61,190 nucleotides of DNA from an uncultured Clostridia bacterium (GTDB lineage Bacteria > Bacillota > Clostridia > TANB77 > CAG-508): the NCBI GenBank assembly GCA_944386195.1, contig CALXAD010000007.1, positions 1 to 61,190 on the forward strand. The letters run 5' to 3'. Position numbers and translations under genes: made by a program. The notes below the pieces were generated by a model. That model was not told where the DNA came from. It did no database searches and saw only the letters and a list, made by a program, of their open reading frames with translations. Shown in pieces: positions 52,358-61,085 of the stretch; within the stretch, counting starts at the first letter, position 1; every line of letters starts with the position of its first letter.

Positions 52358-53351
52358 TTGCCAAGAAAAGAAAAATATATGCAAAAGAATCCTTATTATA
52401 TAAATCATGAAGAAACAAATGAAGAAACTATTGATGATATGATGGAAAGAAAAAAAGCAAGAGAAAGACAAAAAAGAATAGAAGAAAAAAAGAATAATGA
52501 AGAATTTGATTTAGAAACAGAAACAGTAATACAAATGACAAATAAAAATAATATAAAAAAAGAAGAAGAAAAAAGAAGAAAACTGACTAAGCAAGAAAGA
52601 AAAAGAAAGAAAAGAATAAAAAGAATAAAATTTTTCTTGAAATTATTTTTATTGATAGCAATAATAGTTGGAGGAAGCGTTTTCGCTTTTACATCACCAA
52701 TTTTTAACATAAAGGACATAAAAGTAATAAATAATAATCAAATAACTAGTGATACAATTATTAGTTTATCAGGTTTAAAAACTGAAGAAAACATTTTTAA
52801 ATTTTATAAGAATGATGTAGTAAACAAAATAAAAGAAAATCCATATATAGACTCAGTAGAAGTACATAGAAAATTACCAAGTGCAATAGAAATAGATGTG
52901 ACTGAAAGAGTGCCAGCATTTAGTGTGGATTACATGGGAAAATATGCATATATAAATACACAAGGGTATATATTGGAAATTTCAGAAGATAGTAAACGGA
53001 CTTCCAATAATTCAAGGAGCAACAACAGGTGAAAATGAAATGAATCCGGGAAGTAGATTAAATACAGAAGATTTACAAAAGCTAGAAGATGTAATAAAAA
53101 TAATAGATGCAACAAATGAAGCGGAATTAAACGGTAAGGTCACATCTATTGACATTACAGATAAAAACGAATATAGTATATATCTATCAGAGGATAAAAA
53201 AGAAGTGCATTTAGGAGATGCAAATAATTTAAGTAATAAAATGTTGTATGTAATGGCGATATTAGAAGATGAACAAGGTAAAGAAGGAGAAATATTTGTA
53301 AATGGGGATTTAAACAATAAATTTAATCCATATTTTAGAGAAAAAGTTTAA
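52358..53351 (+). CDS. ftsQ: Cell division protein FtsQ/DivIB, +1 frameshift required
   Basis: The joined frame (about 330 residues) has a long charged cytoplasmic tail (about 90 residues), one membrane helix (FLKLFLLIAIIVGGSVFAFTS), a POTRA domain (FNIKDIKVINNNQITSDTIISLSGL...) and the FtsQ beta domain (ERVPAFSVDYMGKYAYINTQGYILEI). Frame 0 is diverted by CGG at 52997; dropping the C restores EDSKGLPIIQGATTGE. FtsQ bridges FtsL/FtsB in the divisome and is normally important for division. TTG 52358 has AAAGGAGG upstream. Its usual neighbours follow. Confidence 0.88.
52997..52999 (+). other. In-frame CGG, +1 frameshift site 7 (ftsQ)
   Basis: AGT AAA CGG ACT in frame 0; AGT AAA (C) GGA CTT CCA ATA ATT in frame +1. 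The +1 reading gives the family's GLPIIQG segment. Confidence 0.9.
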
Positions 53352-53364
53352 AAGAGGTGAAAAC

Positions 53365-54084
53365 ATGCAAAATAAAAAAATAGTTGCTATTGTTTTAGGA
53401 ATTATGTGTTTAGCATTAACAGCTGGAATTTGTATACAAATAAGAACTGTAAATGGAACAAATACAGAAGTTAGTAACAATTACGAAGAAAATAATTTAA
53501 GAGCAGAAGTGCTAAGATACAAAGAAAGATATGAAAATAAATATAAAGAATTAGAAAAAGCAGAAGATGAACTAGAAAAAGAAAGAGAAAATTCAGTGCA
53601 AAATGATAGTGAATTACAAAGTATAGAAGAACAAATTACACAGGGAAATAAAATAATAGGATTATCAGAAGTAACAGGACCAGGAGTTATTGTTACATTA
53701 GCAGATAGTAAAAAAGATGTAAGTTCTAGTTTAGACCCTAGTTCATTATTAGTTCATGATATGGATGTCTTAAGCGTTATAAATGAATTAAAAAATGCAG
53801 GAGCAGAAGCAATATCAATAAATGACCAGAGAATAGTGCCAACAACAGGTATAATATGTGGAGGAAATATTATAGATATAAATGGACAAAAAGTTGGAGC
53901 ACCTTTTGAAATAAAAGCAATAGGATTACCTGAACAACTAGCTGCATTAGAAAGAACAGGAGGATATTTAGAACTATTAAAAAGTTATAGTATAGAAGTA
54001 AGTTTAAAAAAATCAAATAATATAACAATTCCAAAATACACAGGAACAATAAATTATCAGTATGCAAAATCAGTTAATGAATAA
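53365..54084 (+). CDS. DUF881 protein, first copy (YlxW-type)
   Basis: The 239-residue protein has one N-terminal membrane helix (IVAIVLGIMCLALTAGICI), a coiled coil (YKERYENKYKELEKAEDELEKEREN) and an external DUF881 domain (GPGVIVTLADS, VHDMDVLSVINELKNAGAEAISINDQRIVPTTGI). DUF881 genes lie between ftsQ and ftsA/ftsZ in many Firmicutes; the function is not settled but is probably at the division site. A second copy follows 11 bases downstream. Confidence 0.88.
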   Translation: MQNKKIVAIVLGIMCLALTAGICIQIRTVNGTNTEVSNNYEENNLRAEVLRYKERYENKYKELEKAEDELEKERENSVQNDSELQSIEEQITQGNKIIGLSEVTGPGVIVTLADSKKDVSSSLDPSSLLVHDMDVLSVINELKNAGAEAISINDQRIVPTTGIICGGNIIDINGQKVGAPFEIKAIGLPEQLAALERTGGYLELLKSYSIEVSLKKSNNITIPKYTGTINYQYAKSVNE

Positions 54085-54095
54085 GGAGGGAAAAT

Positions 54096-54809
54096 ATGAA
54101 AAGACCTATAAAAAAAGGAAAAATTACTATGGTTATAACAATAGGAATTGCCTGTTTTGCATTAGTCTTAGTAATGTGTATGCAATTTAAAATTGTAAAT
54201 GAAGCAGATATTACTTCAATAGAAAATATGAGAGAAGCAGAATTACAAACAGAACTTGCAAGTTGGAAAGAAAAATATGAAGAGGCAAATCAACAATATG
54301 AAGATACAGAGGCAAAAATAGAAGAATATAAACAAACAAAAGCATCTAATGATGAAACAAGAAGTGTTTTAGAATCAGAATTAGAACAAGTTAATATGTC
54401 ATTAGGAAAAACTGATGTAGAAGGGGAAGGAATAATAATAACAATAAATGAATCAGATAGTGAAGATAGTGAAACAGGTGTGCCATCAGATGATTTATTA
54501 TCAATAGTAAATGCTTTAAAATTAGCAGGAGCAGAAGCAATATCAATAAATGAAGAGAGAATTATAAATATGAGTGATATTGTATATATTAATTCAGGAG
54601 ATTTTGTAAAAGTTAATGGTCAAAGAATTTTAGCACCATACAGTATAAAAGCAATAGGAGACCCATCATATTTGGAAAGTTCTTTGATAGGTAATGGTGG
54701 AGTAGTAGATACTATGAGAAAAACAGGAAAAGATGTTAGAATAGATAAACCAAATACGGTAAAAATTTCAAAATATAATGATGATATAGAAACAAAATAT
54801 ATGGAATAA
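54096..54809 (+). CDS. DUF881 protein, second copy
   Basis: The 237-residue paralogue of the preceding gene has the same layout: membrane helix (TMVITIGIACFALVLVMCM), coiled coil, and DUF881 domain (EGEGIIITINESDSED, DLLSIVNALKLAGAEAISINEERIINMSDIVYIN). The shared phrase LKxAGAEAISIN shows common ancestry by duplication. AAGGAGG precedes the ATG. The next gene is the small basic protein, as in other Firmicutes. Confidence 0.88.
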   Translation: MKRPIKKGKITMVITIGIACFALVLVMCMQFKIVNEADITSIENMREAELQTELASWKEKYEEANQQYEDTEAKIEEYKQTKASNDETRSVLESELEQVNMSLGKTDVEGEGIIITINESDSEDSETGVPSDDLLSIVNALKLAGAEAISINEERIINMSDIVYINSGDFVKVNGQRILAPYSIKAIGDPSYLESSLIGNGGVVDTMRKTGKDVRIDKPNTVKISKYNDDIETKYME

Positions 54810-54820
54810 GGAGGATAAAT

Positions 54821-55252
54821 ATGATTTTTATAGCAATATTAATAGGATGTATTTTAGGAGCAATAATTGGGTTAAATGCACCAATGATTTCTTATACATA
54901 TTCAAGTTATTTAGCAATAGCAGTAATAGCGGCATTAGATTCTGTGTTTGGCGGAATAGTGGCAGTAATTAAAAAGAATTTTGATTTAAAAATATTTGCA
55001 ACAGGATTTTTTGGAAATGCAATTTTAGCAATTTTGCTAACAATATTAGGACAAAAATTGAATGTTGATATTTATTTAGCTGCAATAGTAGTTTTTGTTG
55101 GTAGAATGTTTGTCAATTTAGCAATAATAAGAAGATACTATGTTGATAAATGGATGGAATTTTTTAAAGAGAAAAAAGGAATAAAAGCAGAAGAAAAAAC
55201 AGAGGGTAAAATAGAAGAGAAAATAGAAGATAAAAAAGAAGAAAATGCTTAA
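54821..55252 (+). CDS. sbp: Small basic membrane protein (Sbp/DUF1290)
   Basis: The 143-residue protein has about three membrane helices and the family signature GCILGAIIGLNAPMISYTYSSYLAIAVIAALDSVFGGIVAVIKK, then FATGFFGNAILAILLTILGQKLNVDIYLAAIVVFVGRMFVNLAIIRRYYVDKW. It ends in a Glu/Lys-rich tail longer than usual. It is always found beside DUF881 genes and ftsA/ftsZ. AAGGAGG precedes the ATG. Confidence 0.88.
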   Translation: MIFIAILIGCILGAIIGLNAPMISYTYSSYLAIAVIAALDSVFGGIVAVIKKNFDLKIFATGFFGNAILAILLTILGQKLNVDIYLAAIVVFVGRMFVNLAIIRRYYVDKWMEFFKEKKGIKAEEKTEGKIEEKIEDKKEENA

Positions 55253-55395
55253 TTACTTGAAAATACTTAAGAAAGAGCATTGTTACAAAACTGTTACGAA
55301 AATATTACAAAAATATAACAATTTCTATTGACATTTTTTTTAAAATGTAATATAAATATTTAAGAAAATTTATACTAAAAAATGGAGGAATTAAC

Positions 55396-56625
55396 TTGGC
55401 AATAGGAGATATCATAGTAGGCGTTGACATAGGGACAAGTAAGGTATGCACAGTAGTTGGAGAAGTAAACAACTTTGGGCAGATAGAAATAATATGCAAC
55501 ACCTCATATAAATGTAATGGACTAAAGAAGGGAAAAATAATAAATGAAGATGAAATAATTTTAAGCCTTGCTAAGACAATAAAAGATGCTGAAGATGAAA
55601 CAAACTTAAAAATCAATTCTGCCTATGTAACAATTCCGGGAAAATATGTAACAATAGTACAAAATAGTATAACTAAGGAAGTTAAAGATAAATATGCTGG
55701 AATTTCTATAAGAGATGTTCAAAATGCGATAATGCAAGTTAAAGACATAGAAATTCCTGATGGTGAGACATTAATAGATATTGTACCAGATAAAATTACA
55801 TTAGACAATGGAACTATAGTATCAGACCCTGTTGGAAAATTGAGTTCTAGCTTTACAATTAGTGCACAGGTAATTTTAGCAGAGAAAGACTATATAAGAC
55901 AATTAAATACAATTTTTAAAAAATCTGGACTTGATATAGATGGAATTGTTCCAATAACATTAGCTGAAAGAAATTTAGTATTAGACACAAACGAATTACA
56001 TGATAATATCATGTTACTAGATATTGGAGCAGGAAATACAGATATTGGTGTATTTGAAGGTTCAACATTTTTGTATACTAACTCTATTCCATTAGGAGGA
56101 GATAATATTACAAGTGATATAGCTCTAGTACTTAATATATCAGAAGAAGAAGCTGACAAATTAAAAAGACAATATGGTTTGGCTTTAAAATCATTTATAG
56201 ATAATGATAATGATATTATTTTAAATACAAGAAAAGATGAATCCAAAAATAAAATAATAAAGAGTTCAGAACTTATTGAAATAATAGAAGCAAGAATAGA
56301 AGAAATTTTCTCAATAATAAATAAAGATATAACGAGTCATGGACTAAAACAAAAAATAAACAATGTAATATTGACAGGACAGGGAATTGTTAATATAAAT
56401 AAAAGCGATGTAGCAGGGAAAATAAATTTAAATATACCTGTAAAAATATCAACAGGAAGAGCAATAAGTACAGTAAAACCAGCATATAGAACAAGCTATG
56501 CACTTGTTAGATATATTGCAGCAAGACCATTTGCTAAAACAGTTTCAAGCAATATAGATACGCAAAATAATGAAAGCTTTATAAAAAATATATTTGAAAG
56601 AATAAAAGAATTCTTTTATTCATAA
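55396..56625 (+). CDS. ftsA: Cell division protein FtsA
   Basis: The 409-residue actin-like protein anchors FtsZ to the membrane. It shows the phosphate 1 motif IIVGVDIGTSKVCTVVGEV, the 1C domain, phosphate 2 NIMLLDIGAGNTDIGVFEGS, and a C-terminal amphipathic helix (FIKNIFERIKEFFYS) for membrane binding. It starts at TTG 55396 with GGAGG upstream; the following MAIGDIIVGVDIG is the usual N-terminus. ftsZ follows after 75 bases. Confidence 0.95.
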   Translation: MAIGDIIVGVDIGTSKVCTVVGEVNNFGQIEIICNTSYKCNGLKKGKIINEDEIILSLAKTIKDAEDETNLKINSAYVTIPGKYVTIVQNSITKEVKDKYAGISIRDVQNAIMQVKDIEIPDGETLIDIVPDKITLDNGTIVSDPVGKLSSSFTISAQVILAEKDYIRQLNTIFKKSGLDIDGIVPITLAERNLVLDTNELHDNIMLLDIGAGNTDIGVFEGSTFLYTNSIPLGGDNITSDIALVLNISEEEADKLKRQYGLALKSFIDNDNDIILNTRKDESKNKIIKSSELIEIIEARIEEIFSIINKDITSHGLKQKINNVILTGQGIVNINKSDVAGKINLNIPVKISTGRAISTVKPAYRTSYALVRYIAARPFAKTVSSNIDTQNNESFIKNIFERIKEFFYS

Positions 56626-56700
56626 AAAATGTTTTAAATTTTTAAAGATATAAAAAGGGAATTTAAAAGAGTTAGGAATAAGAAAGGGAGGAAAATCTAA

Positions 56701-57828
56701 ATGATGGATTACAATAATGATGAGAATAATAATAACATCACTATGATGGATGGAACAGCAACAATAAAAGTTATAGGAGTAGGTGGAGCAGGAAATAATG
56801 CAGTAAATAGAATGATAGAAGCAGAAATTAAAGGAGTAGATTTTATAGCAGTAAATACAGATAGACAAGCTCTACAAATTTCTAAAGCAAAAACAAAAAT
56901 ACAAATAGGAGAAAAAATAACACGTGGACTAGGAGCAGGAGCAAATCCTGATATTGGAGCACAAGCAGCTGAAGAAAATAAAGCAGAGGTTGCAGAAGTA
57001 TTGAGAGGAGCAGATATGGTATTTGTAACAGCCGGAATGGGTGGAGGAACAGGTACAGGAGCTGCACCTATAGTTGCACAAGCTGCAAAAGAAATGGGAA
57101 TTTTAACAATAGGAGTTGTTACAAAACCATTTACATTTGAAGGAAAGAAAAGATTATCACAAGCAGAACGTGGAATTGAAAGTTTAAAAGGTAAAGTAGA
57201 TACATTAGTAGTAATTCCAAATGATAAATTATTACAAATAGTAGACCGTAAGACATCAATAGTAGAAGCATTTAAAATGGCAGATGATGTTTTAAGACAA
57301 GGTGTACAAGGTATATCAGATTTAATTGCTATTCCAGGATTAGTAAATCTAGATTTTGCAGATGTTAAAACAATAATGTTAAATCAAGGTATGGCTCATA
57401 TGGGTGTAGGTAGAGCTTCAGGAGAAAATAGAGCAGAAGATGCAGCTAAAGAAGCTATTCAAAGTCCATTATTAGAAACTTCAATAGAAGGAGCTAAAGG
57501 AGTAATAATAAATATTACAGGTAGCTCAGATTTAGGATTACATGAAGTAAATACTGCCGCTGAATTAGTTCAACGTAGTGTAGACCCAGAAGCAAACATA
57601 ATATTTGGTACAGTTACAGATGAATCAATGGGAGATGAAATTCAAATAACAGTAATAGCAACAGGATTTGAAAAAAATGAACCAATATCAAGTATTGGTG
57701 TAGATAATATGGTATCAAAGAACTGGGAAAAGAAAATAACATCAATCCCATCAAGTTCAGAAAGCAGTGCATCACAAAATGATTTAGATATTCCAGCTTT
57801 CTTAAGAAAAAATAGAAATAAAAATTAG
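56701..57828 (+). CDS. ftsZ: Cell division GTPase FtsZ
   Basis: The 375-residue tubulin-like GTPase forms the division ring. Motifs visible: [18 protein letters not shown], the tubulin signature [29 protein letters not shown], and the C-terminal tail [15 protein letters not shown], the FtsA-binding peptide. Length is normal. GGGAGG lies before two adjacent ATG codons. A strong terminator follows, so spoIIGA is transcribed separately. Confidence 0.98.
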   Translation: MMDYNNDENNNNITMMDGTATIKVIGVGGAGNNAVNRMIEAEIKGVDFIAVNTDRQALQISKAKTKIQIGEKITRGLGAGANPDIGAQAAEENKAEVAEVLRGADMVFVTAGMGGGTGTGAAPIVAQAAKEMGILTIGVVTKPFTFEGKKRLSQAERGIESLKGKVDTLVVIPNDKLLQIVDRKTSIVEAFKMADDVLRQGVQGISDLIAIPGLVNLDFADVKTIMLNQGMAHMGVGRASGENRAEDAAKEAIQSPLLETSIEGAKGVIINITGSSDLGLHEVNTAAELVQRSVDPEANIIFGTVTDESMGDEIQITVIATGFEKNEPISSIGVDNMVSKNWEKKITSIPSSSESSASQNDLDIPAFLRKNRNKN

Positions 57829-57854
57829 AATTTAATAATATAATAATGTTTGTT

Positions 57855-57895
57855 AAAAGAAATAATCGAAAATGCTCGATTATTTCTTTTTTTCG
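57855..57895 (+). terminator. Terminator after ftsZ
   Basis: AAAGAAATAATCGA pairs with TCGATTATTTCTTT and is followed by TTTTC. It separates the division genes from the sporulation genes. Confidence 0.85.
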
Positions 57896-57956
57896 CATAT
57901 AAGAAAAGACAGCTTTTTTAAATTTTGAGTAGTAGAATAATTAAACAGGTGATAGA

Positions 57957-58844
57957 ATGACCATTTACGTAGATGTGGTGTTAATAGAAAATTTAATAAT
58001 GAATTATATAATACTACTTGCAACAGCATTAATTCTAAAAACAAAAATAAAACATTTTAGACTGGTAATAGCAAGTTTGCTAGGAGCTATTTATTCTATT
58101 GTAGCATATATAAACTTTTTAGAAATATATTCAAATTTCTTCTTAAAAATATTATTATCAGTAATAATTGTGTACATAGCATATAATCCACAAACTATGA
58201 AAAAAATGTGGAAAAGTCTTTTGATATTTTATTTAACATCATTTGTTTTTGGAGGAGCAGCTTTTGCATTAATATATATTATAAAACCACAAGATATTTT
58301 AATGAAAAATGGACTATTTTTAGGAATGTACCCATTAAAAACAATAATATTAGCTGCAATAGTGGCTTTTGTAATTATAATAACAGCATTTACTATTGTA
58401 AAAACAAAAGTAACAAAAAAAGATATGTTTTGTAATATAGAAATTAAATTAAATGGAAAGATATTAAAAACAAAAGCCTTAATAGACTCAGGAAATATGC
58501 TAAAAGAACCTATAACTAATACACCAGTAGTGGTCATAGAAAAAAGTCTTTTATATGAATGCATACCAAAAGAAATATTAAATCACCTAGATGAAATTAT
58601 AGGAGGTGATTTTGAAAAAATACCAGAAGAAATAAAAAATCAGTACATGTCAAGATTAAAATTAATTCCATTTTCATCATTAGGAAAACAAAATGGAATG
58701 CTAATAGGAATAAAACCAGAATATATAAAAATACAAAAGGAAGAACAAGAAATAAAAAAAGAAAATGTTATACTAGGAATATATAATAAATCATTAACAA
58801 GAAGGGGAGAATATAGAGCTTTAATGGGAATGGAATTTTTTTAA
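57957..58844 (+). CDS. spoIIGA: Sporulation sigma-E processing protease SpoIIGA
   Basis: The 295-residue protein has five or six N-terminal membrane helices (residues 1-150) and a C-terminal aspartic protease domain with the catalytic DSG in [27 protein letters not shown]. In sporulation it cleaves the N-terminal propeptide of pro-sigma-E in the mother cell after a signal from the forespore. It precedes sigE by 14 bases, the usual order. AGGTGATAGA precedes the ATG. Confidence 0.94.
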   Translation: MTIYVDVVLIENLIMNYIILLATALILKTKIKHFRLVIASLLGAIYSIVAYINFLEIYSNFFLKILLSVIIVYIAYNPQTMKKMWKSLLIFYLTSFVFGGAAFALIYIIKPQDILMKNGLFLGMYPLKTIILAAIVAFVIIITAFTIVKTKVTKKDMFCNIEIKLNGKILKTKALIDSGNMLKEPITNTPVVVIEKSLLYECIPKEILNHLDEIIGGDFEKIPEEIKNQYMSRLKLIPFSSLGKQNGMLIGIKPEYIKIQKEEQEIKKENVILGIYNKSLTRRGEYRALMGMEFF

Positions 58845-58858
58845 AAGGAGCTGATAAG

Positions 58859-59597
58859 ATGAAAATAATAGATTTTGTAAAAAATAGTATAAGTACAATA
58901 TGTGCAAAATATTTAAATAATAATAATGAAATAGAATATCTTCCAATTTTTTATATAGCAGGAAGTCAAACACTACCGCCTCCTTTACCACCAGAAGAAG
59001 AGGAAAAATTAATAAAAAAACTATCAGAAGATAATAATTTAGAAGCAAGGCAAATATTAGTAGAAAGAAATTTAAGACTAGTTGTATATATTGCTAAGAA
59101 ATTTGAAAATACAGGAATAGGAATAGAAGATTTAATATCAATAGGAACAATAGGCCTTATGAAAGGAGTAAACACATTTAACTCAGATAAAAAAATAAAG
59201 CTTGCAACATATGCATCGAGATGTATAGAAAATGAAATTTTAATGTTTTTAAGAAAAAGCAATAAAATAAAAGGAGAAGTTTCAATAGATGAACCATTAA
59301 ATAAGGATAGAGATGGAAATGAACTTTTATTATCAGATATTTTAGGAACAGAGCCAGATATTACATCTAGAAATTTGGAAGATGAAGTAGATAAAACATT
59401 ACTTAGAAATTCGATATCAAAATTAAAGGATAGAGAAAAAAGTATAATGGAAATGAGATTTGGATTTAAAACTGGAGAAGAAAAAACACAAAAAGAAGTA
59501 GCAGACGAACTTCGGAATATCGCAAAGTTACATATCAAGATTAGAAAAAAAGATTATAAATAAAATGAAAAAAGAAATATCAAGCAAAATCGGATAA
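58859..59597 (+). CDS. sigE: Sporulation sigma factor SigE, +1 frameshift required
   Basis: The joined frame (245 residues) has a propeptide (residues about 1-40) ending in [16 protein letters not shown], the SpoIIGA cleavage context. Region 2 follows ([58 protein letters not shown]), then region 4. Frame 0 loses region 4.2 at CGG 59513; dropping the C gives [22 protein letters not shown], the -35 recognition helix, and the protein ends at 59597. SigE is the first mother-cell-specific sigma factor. It follows spoIIGA and precedes sigG as in Bacillus and Clostridium. AAAGGAG precedes ATG 58859. Confidence 0.93.
59513..59515 (+). other. In-frame CGG, +1 frameshift site 8 (sigE)
   Basis: GAA CTT CGG AAT in frame 0; GAA CTT (C) GGA ATA TCG CAA AGT in frame +1. 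The restored Gly is the invariant turn residue of the region 4.2 helix-turn-helix. Confidence 0.95.
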
Positions 59598-59670
59598 TGT
59601 TTTTGAAAATGTATAAAAAAACCGAATTTGGAAATACTTAAAATAAGTAATTTCAAAGGAGGTTTTTCTT

Positions 59671-60447
59671 TTGTTTAATAACAAGGTGGAAATATGTGGT
59701 GTTAATACATCAAAACTACCTCTATTAACTAAAAAAGAAAAAGAAGAACTATTCATAAAAATAAAAGCAGGAGATGAAACAGCAAGACAAAAATTTATAA
59801 ATGGAAATTTAAGATTAGTATTGAGTGTAATACAAAGATTTTATGGTAGAGGAGAAAATGCAGATGATTTATTTCAAGTAGGATGTGTTGGATTAATTAA
59901 AGCGATTGATAATTTTGATTTAAGTCAGAATGTCCAGTTTAGTACCTATGCAGTTCCGATGATAATAGGAGAAGTTAAAAGATATTTAAGAGATAATAAT
60001 AGTATAAGAGTTAGTCGTTCAGTAAGAGATTTGGCATACAAAGTGATACAATATAAAGAAAGGTATACAAAAGAACATGGAAAGGAACCAAGAGTGGAAG
60101 AAATAGCTAAAGAATTAGGAGTAGAAAAAGAAGAAATAGGTTTTTGCATGGATGCTATTCAAGACCCCGTTTCTTTGCAAGAGCCAATATATAATGATGG
60201 AGTTGAAAATATTTATATAATAGATCAAATAAAAGACAATAAAAATACAGACGAATCATGGACAGAAAAAATGACAATAGAAGGAGCTTTATCAAAATTA
60301 AATGAAAAAGAAAGAACAATAATAACCAAAAGATTCTTTGATGGAAGAACGCAGATGGAAGTGGCAGAGGAAATAGGAATATCTCAAGCTCAAGTATCAA
60401 GACTAGAGAAAAGTGCAATTGAACATATTAAAAGATTTTATAAATAG
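59671..60447 (+). CDS. sigG: Forespore sigma factor SigG
   Basis: The 258-residue sigma factor directs late forespore transcription. Features: N-terminal VEICGVNTSKLPLLTKKEKEEL (CGVNTSKLP is specific to SigG), region 2 (NGNLRLVLSVIQRFYGRGENADDLFQVGCVGLIKAIDNFD, FSTYAVPMIIGEVKRYLRDN), region 3 and region 4 (TQMEVAEEIGISQAQVSRLEKSAIEHIK). TTG start at 59671 with AAAGGAGG upstream. It has no CGG codon. A terminator follows. Confidence 0.97.
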   Translation: MFNNKVEICGVNTSKLPLLTKKEKEELFIKIKAGDETARQKFINGNLRLVLSVIQRFYGRGENADDLFQVGCVGLIKAIDNFDLSQNVQFSTYAVPMIIGEVKRYLRDNNSIRVSRSVRDLAYKVIQYKERYTKEHGKEPRVEEIAKELGVEKEEIGFCMDAIQDPVSLQEPIYNDGVENIYIIDQIKDNKNTDESWTEKMTIEGALSKLNEKERTIITKRFFDGRTQMEVAEEIGISQAQVSRLEKSAIEHIKRFYK

Positions 60448-60470
60448 CTAAGAAAATTAGCTATTTTTTA
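60445..60470 (+). terminator. Terminator after sigG
   Basis: TAGCTA pairs with TAGCTA across a 7-base loop (self-complementary arms) and is followed by TTTTTTAG. The left arm overlaps the stop codon of sigG. Confidence 0.65.
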
Positions 60471-60524
60471 GTAATATTATTTAATAAATAATAATATAAA
60501 TAAGATAAAAGATTGGAGGAAACA

Positions 60525-60758
60525 ATGGGTGATAAAGGATTAGACTTTAAACACAAAGAAGTAATTAATATAACAGATGGTAGAAGATTAGGATTTGTTC
60601 AAGACGTATGTGCTGATTTAGATACTGGAAAAATAACACATATTATAGTTCCGGGTAGTAATAAATTAATTAATATATTTTCACAAAATAATAATGTAGT
60701 AATTCCATGGCAAAAGGTAAGGTGTATAGGTGATGATTTAATATTAGTAGAAATATAA
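60525..60758 (+). CDS. ylmC: YlmC/YmxH-family sporulation protein (PRC-barrel)
   Basis: The 77-residue protein is one PRC-barrel domain (KEVINITDGRRLGFVQDVCADLDTGKITHIIVPGSNK, NVVIPWQKVRCIGDDLILVEI), as in YlmC/YmxH proteins encoded next to sigG. The role is probably in sporulation but unsettled. GGAGGAAACA precedes ATG 60525. It is the last gene before the rRNA-operon-like leader. Confidence 0.88.
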   Translation: MGDKGLDFKHKEVINITDGRRLGFVQDVCADLDTGKITHIIVPGSNKLINIFSQNNNVVIPWQKVRCIGDDLILVEI

Positions 60759-60776
60759 AAAAATTCAAAAAATCTA

Positions 60777-60808
60777 TTGACATAAAAAGTTAAAAATGTT
60801 ATTATAAT
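60777..60808 (+). promoter_or_regulatory. Upstream promoter P1 of rRNA-type leader
   Basis: TTGACA at 60777-60782 with TATTAT at 60800-60805 (17-base spacer) and an overlapping TATAAT at 60803-60808. The flanks are A/T-rich, as in UP elements. Confidence 0.7.
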
Positions 60809-60880
60809 TATGCATTAAATAATACTAAAAAATTACGTGAAAAAAAGTCAAAAAATTCTTAAAAAAATTTTAAAAATCTA

Positions 60881-60909
60881 TTGACATTAAGAATTAAAAA
60901 TGGTATTAT
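60881..60909 (+). promoter_or_regulatory. Upstream promoter P2 of rRNA-type leader
   Basis: TTGACA at 60881-60886 and TATTAT at 60904-60909, spacer 17 bases. The spacer sequence resembles that of P1 (AGTTAAAAATG versus GAATTAAAAATG), suggesting duplication. Confidence 0.75.
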
Positions 60910-61056
60910 ATAAAAGTACCTTGCAACAGACAAAAAACATAAGAAAAACTTAAGAATTAGTAATAAAATTTAATGATGAAAGCACCAGGAAATTACTAGT
61001 TTTTTATTTTGCCTTTTAATAGGTAAAAAGTTTTTTAAAAAAATGTCGAAAAAGTG

Positions 61057-61085
61057 TTGACAAACATTAAAAGGTATAGTATAAT
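61057..61085 (+). promoter_or_regulatory. Upstream promoter P3 of rRNA-type leader
   Basis: TTGACA at 61057-61062 and TATAAT at 61080-61085 are both perfect and exactly 17 bases apart, preceded by an A/T-rich stretch. Confidence 0.85.

Noticed and set aside
14347..59597. The eight breaks as random sequencing or assembly errors
   Set aside because: Random indels would fall in homopolymers, in both directions and in all codon positions. Here all are an extra C at a codon boundary before GGN, none inside TGG or AGG codons. A motif-specific read error cannot be excluded without reads, so I state it as the main alternative.
14347..59597. CGG reassigned to another amino acid
   Set aside because: Reassignment as a normal triplet would leave the downstream frame wrong. 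In every case the frame must move by one base.
14347..59597. The eight genes as pseudogenes
   Set aside because: Apart from the single C, each frame is open with all motifs intact, and sigE and ftsQ sit in intact operons.
1171..60418. Many Leu/Phe/Ile/Tyr-rich minus-strand reading frames
   Set aside because: They are complements of Lys/Glu/Asn-rich genes in AT-rich DNA, with no ribosome binding sites and no family motifs.
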